9,577 nucleotides of DNA from an uncultured Collinsella sp. (GTDB taxonomy: Bacteria > Actinomycetota > Coriobacteriia > Coriobacteriales > Coriobacteriaceae): assembly GCA_902479205.1 (NCBI GenBank), contig CABSNX010000068.1:1-9577 (forward strand), written 5' to 3'. The notes under the pieces were generated by a model. The model was given only the letters and a program-made list of their open reading frames with translations. It did not search any database and had not been told where the DNA came from. A program made the position numbers and the translations under genes. Positions 7,801 through 9,577 of this stretch are shown here, in pieces (the stretch's first letter is position 1; the number at the start of each line of letters is the position of its first letter).

Positions 7801-9577
7801 AGTAAGTCGGTGCAGGTTGCTTGGGACGAGGCTCGTGTGCAGCGGATGCTCGACGATGCCGCCGAGCAGGTTGCCATCGGTTACGCTGCGGGCGATTCGG
7901 CCGAGTCCGTTACGTCCAACCTCACGCTTCCGTACCGCGCAGGCTCCAAGAGCAAGTTCGAGGTTAGCTGGAAGAGCTCCGACGGCGATGTCATTTGGCC
8001 GTCCGGTTATGGCTGGGACGACTACACCGGCAAGGTGACGCGCGTTTCGAGCGATCGCACCGTAACGCTGACCGCGACCGTTTCGTTTGTGAGCGGTGGC
8101 CCGTCTGACGTTAAGGGCGCGCACGACTTCACGGTGACCGTCAAGGGCGATCCCGAGAAGGTCGCCGCCGACAAGAAGGCGCTGCAGGAGAAGGTCGATG
8201 CGGCCTTTACCTACGACAATATCAAGTACTTCGGCACTGACGCGGTCGCCAACAAGGATGGCCTGACCGCCGACCTGCAGATGCCGCGCACGAGCACGCT
8301 TAATATCGACGGCAAGTATTACGAGGTCAAGTACTCTGCCAGCACCGATGACATTACGTTCAACGGCTACAAGGGCACGGTCTACCAGCCGCTGCCCGGA
8401 GCCAAGGCGGCGAAGACCAAGATCACCCTCACGGTGACCGATAAGTCTAACGCTGAGGTCACGGCAAGCAAGACCCTCGACTTTGCGATTGCCCCGCAGG
8501 ACCAGGGCGAGCTCGATGCCGAGCTTTCTCTTATGGAAAAGGCGAAGGCCGGCTATACTGCTGCCATTCTGAATGGCCAGGACGCTAATGCCGTTTCGGC
8601 GGACATGCACGCGTTCCAGAAGGCGTATCTCGATGCCGACGGCAACCTTGCCTGGAGCTACAACAAGACGACGACCGATTCGACGTCCCTTGGTATTGTT
8701 CCGGTGGATCTGCCTGGCTATGACGCGATGTCCGGGCAGGATTGGCGTCTGTTTAAGTCGAGCAACAGCTCTATTGTCTCCGCAGAGAATCTCAAGGTCA
8801 CGCAGCCGCAGTACAACACGAAGGTTGTCGTTTCTTCGCGCCTGACGAGCGAGAAGTACGCTCGCTATGCTAAGCGCTATCCCGACAATGCCACGTATGC
8901 CAAGCTTGCCAACCAGGATGTCTCGGCAACGTTGACGGTCGTGGGCACGAGTGGTCAAAACAGCCCCGAGGTCACAGCGACGTGCTCGGTTATTGGCGTC
9001 GACGCTAAGGGCAAGCAGCAGACGTGGGCTGCCGCTTCGCAGTACACGCTCAAGAACGGCTCGACTGCCGCCGATCTTTCCGAGGAGCTCTTTAAGCAGG
9101 CCGGCCTCAAGGCTGACTATGACCCCAACGGCTCTTGGGGTTGGGTGCTCAATTCCATTACGTCGCCTTTCGATGCCGATCGCACCCTTGCATACGACCA
9201 TGCTACGGGCGCCTATTGGCAGCTGTTTATCAATGGTGTTGCGGCGTCGGTTGGCGCTGGCAGCTACTCCCTCGAGGCGGGCGACTCGGTCGTCTGGTGC
9301 TACTCCAAGTACGGCGACCCGGCGCCCACCGACCAGCTTTCGGTAAGCTGCACCGTTATCGGCCAGGACGCTTCGGGTGCTCAGCAGACGTGGACGCAAC
9401 CAACGACCTCGCTGGTGGAAGAGGGCGCAACTGCCGCCGATCTTTCCGAGCAGGTCTTTAAGCAGGCCGGTATTGGCGCCGACGTCCAAACCGGTTCGTA
9501 TGGTTGGTTCCTCAATTCGCTGACTTCCCCGTTCAATAAGAGCGTGAAGCTATCGACCGTACAGGTAAACGAAAGCA
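4705..9577 (+). CDS. Giant secreted Ig-repeat / DUF4430 protein under B12 riboswitch control (3' end outside window)
   Basis: The frame is open from 4705 to the window end, giving 1,624 codons without a stop. Residues 13-47 form a signal peptide with a basic start, a hydrophobic core GLVAFLAFAMAFG (27-39) and probable cleavage after LWA (47). An Ala/Gly/Asp-rich linker (48-148) follows, then seven Ig-like repeats (149-919) and a mixed region (920-1418). In the mixed region, residues 1040-1149 resemble an atrophied bacterial Ig domain (SWKSSDGDVIW, GKVTRVSSDRTVTLTATVS). Two DUF4430 domains (1423-1542 and 1545 onward) close the visible part; the first contains WQLFINGVAASVGAGSYSLE. DUF4430 is related to the beta domain of intrinsic factor and transcobalamin. 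With the cobalamin riboswitch upstream, a cell-surface B12-capture role is the best inference; an adhesin is the alternative. The C-terminus, including any wall anchor or alpha-barrel domain, is not visible. The ATG at 4624 is an alternative start. Confidence 0.88.
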   Translation, partial: MDMFEDECQRASWRRHGAIARGVAKRGLVAFLAFAMAFGTTPAQLWAEGAEGIAEAVAQATTGGEGAAADDSAAAADAGANGAAAEDGAGASDAAADGADADQGATASAANGADTAADNATESENSAAASAASEQKNAVAAASATTLSGEAKVFIQDAKDKDNSYSTKSGALNAGDTLWANMYDEVEDDWYGTSTESVANPGTWTYTWLAGTTRASGNVADYTEVVGHEQSLTVTDAMVGKYFLCKVTADGKDYYGPAAYGSGINANYIPGPVLGAGQMELNSVKLNSDTPSIGDTLTATPYISYYQQAPADAKVTYTWSASTSQYSGFTKIEGETGATLVVGDDLEGKYIRVEANAGVNTVNKTTSSKVKQAGAVELSAVSIVNTKDNTSVFAVGDTAKARAKEKGGAYGAFVDASKLNYQWQSSNTKSGTYTDIAGATGETLELTDALGGKYLKCKVSSKIGSSSLTNSTGALVAAAGSINVASVTMSPTSGKVEVGSTITATAKAGSTDVTTDSHVTWQWYKGTSNYASSCNTPIEDETGNTLTVTAALKGYYVVAKANGGYGEQKPYYAAGPVSVAGQVELYDVQFEGSPATNGVHVGDTLKTKVRKKDGSNYHYIDRTDNVTYQWQYANSSSSYDSAYTDIPGATEATYVVDAAYTGKYLRVKVTSENTVSSTQKKSSYGGTQSVAPLGPVTLKGQYKLAGIELADKNVTLSVGSKITPSVQVPGSWSGSTKDVPDDAELTMAWYAKGEGDADWTELTDGIDTTDGSLTISDALVGKRIKVTANALDNTVEWVSPDSVTAAGEYSLLRVTTTPQINSDSTHLVSGDSVKATAQAKRADGSTTNGIDVTTQATVAWYAADDAKAPEADWTLLSDMSGATATVSASAAGKYLKAVATSGSSTVELVSANKVIAAGSLEVAAQKLTDANKQIVVDYSAKGGNVNDALKAQLADLGFTDIDVKVSEGGVAFNAEDDKATVGISDAQGKTNGDVTFFYIDPNNYTGYNIDGLRSADVVFELSRDGKTEYYQPSKSVQVAWDEARVQRMLDDAAEQVAIGYAAGDSAESVTSNLTLPYRAGSKSKFEVSWKSSDGDVIWPSGYGWDDYTGKVTRVSSDRTVTLTATVSFVSGGPSDVKGAHDFTVTVKGDPEKVAADKKALQEKVDAAFTYDNIKYFGTDAVANKDGLTADLQMPRTSTLNIDGKYYEVKYSASTDDITFNGYKGTVYQPLPGAKAAKTKITLTVTDKSNAEVTASKTLDFAIAPQDQGELDAELSLMEKAKAGYTAAILNGQDANAVSADMHAFQKAYLDADGNLAWSYNKTTTDSTSLGIVPVDLPGYDAMSGQDWRLFKSSNSSIVSAENLKVTQPQYNTKVVVSSRLTSEKYARYAKRYPDNATYAKLANQDVSATLTVVGTSGQNSPEVTATCSVIGVDAKGKQQTWAAASQYTLKNGSTAADLSEELFKQAGLKADYDPNGSWGWVLNSITSPFDADRTLAYDHATGAYWQLFINGVAASVGAGSYSLEAGDSVVWCYSKYGDPAPTDQLSVSCTVIGQDASGAQQTWTQPTTSLVEEGATAADLSEQVFKQAGIGADVQTGSYGWFLNSLTSPFNKSVKLSTVQVNES
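4846..5148 (+). other. Ala/Gly/Asp-rich low-complexity linker
   Basis: Residues 48-148 are dominated by Ala, Gly, Asp, Glu, Ser and Thr, with runs such as AAADDSAAAADAGANGAAA. There is little predicted structure and no cysteine. It probably acts as a flexible, possibly glycosylated, spacer just after signal-peptide cleavage. Confidence 0.75.
5149..7461 (+). repeat. Seven tandem Ig-like domain repeats
   Basis: Seven units of about 97-130 residues begin near 5149, 5539, 5830, 6148, 6451, 6808 and 7129. Each has a xVGDTL-like strand, then a central Trp strand (YTWSAS, YQWQSS, WQWYKG, YQWQYA, MAWYAK, VAWYAA). Most then have a YTDIPGAT-like turn and a GKYLRVKV-type strand, ending in an AGQ, AGS, KGQ or AGE hinge. 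The first unit is the longest and most divergent. The units are diverged at DNA level, so this is an old expansion. The fold is read as bacterial Ig-like, probably a stalk that lifts the C-terminal domains off the cell surface (inference). Confidence 0.8.
8971..9577 (+). repeat. Tandem DUF4430 (transcobalamin beta-domain-like) repeats, second cut by window end
   Basis: The first copy (8971-9330) and second copy (from 9337) align closely: TCSVIGVDAKGKQQTW with SCTVIGQDASGAQQTW, and STAADLSEELFKQAGL with ATAADLSEQVFKQAGI. GSWGWVLNSITSPF in the first matches GSYGWFLNSLTSPF in the second. At DNA level a 21-nt stretch is identical at 9064-9084 and 9430-9450, 366 nt apart. This suggests a recent duplication or ongoing gene conversion. 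The second copy breaks off after SVKLSTVQVNES at the window edge. Confidence 0.85.

Noticed and set aside
6862..9489. 875-codon open frame on the minus strand
   Set aside because: It lies antisense to the large secreted protein, is rich in Arg, Gly, Ala, Leu and Val without domain motifs, and is explained by biased codon use of the + strand gene.

Overview
The window is GC-rich DNA with strongly biased codon use (GCC, GAG, CTG, GGC). It carries three complete genes and the first 1,624 codons of a fourth, all on the + strand. The gene set (a C69 dipeptidase, a phasin-like/ABC1-kinase pair, and a giant secreted Ig-repeat protein with DUF4430 domains) fits a gut Coriobacteriia actinobacterium, most likely Collinsella or a close relative. 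That assignment comes from family recall and base composition, not from a database search.

Layout. Positions 1-376 hold no convincing gene. They contain a 230-bp AT-rich element bounded by a perfect 31-bp inverted repeat (49-79 and 248-278), an internal hairpin, and a terminator-like hairpin (299-322). A C69-family dipeptidase (377-1900) follows and ends in a strong hairpin terminator. Next is a two-gene operon: a small phasin-like coiled-coil protein (2049-2465) and, 8 nt later, an ABC1/AarF/UbiB-type atypical kinase with two C-terminal membrane helices (2474-4237). A terminator (4325-4352) closes this operon.

The most interesting part is 4351-9577. A possible promoter leads into a cobalamin (B12) riboswitch (about 4381-4565), a long leader of about 140 nt, and then a very large secreted protein that runs off the window end. 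The visible part of the protein has a signal peptide, an Ala/Asp-rich linker, seven tandem Ig-like repeats, a middle region with at least one atrophied-Ig-like module, and two tandem DUF4430 domains, the second cut by the window edge. DUF4430 is related to the C-terminal beta domain of the animal B12 carriers intrinsic factor and transcobalamin. A B12 riboswitch in front of such a protein points to a surface B12-capture or handling protein made when cobalamin is scarce. The riboswitch and domains are read from the sequence; the B12-binding role is inferred.

No tRNA, rRNA, CRISPR array, transposase or phage gene was seen.
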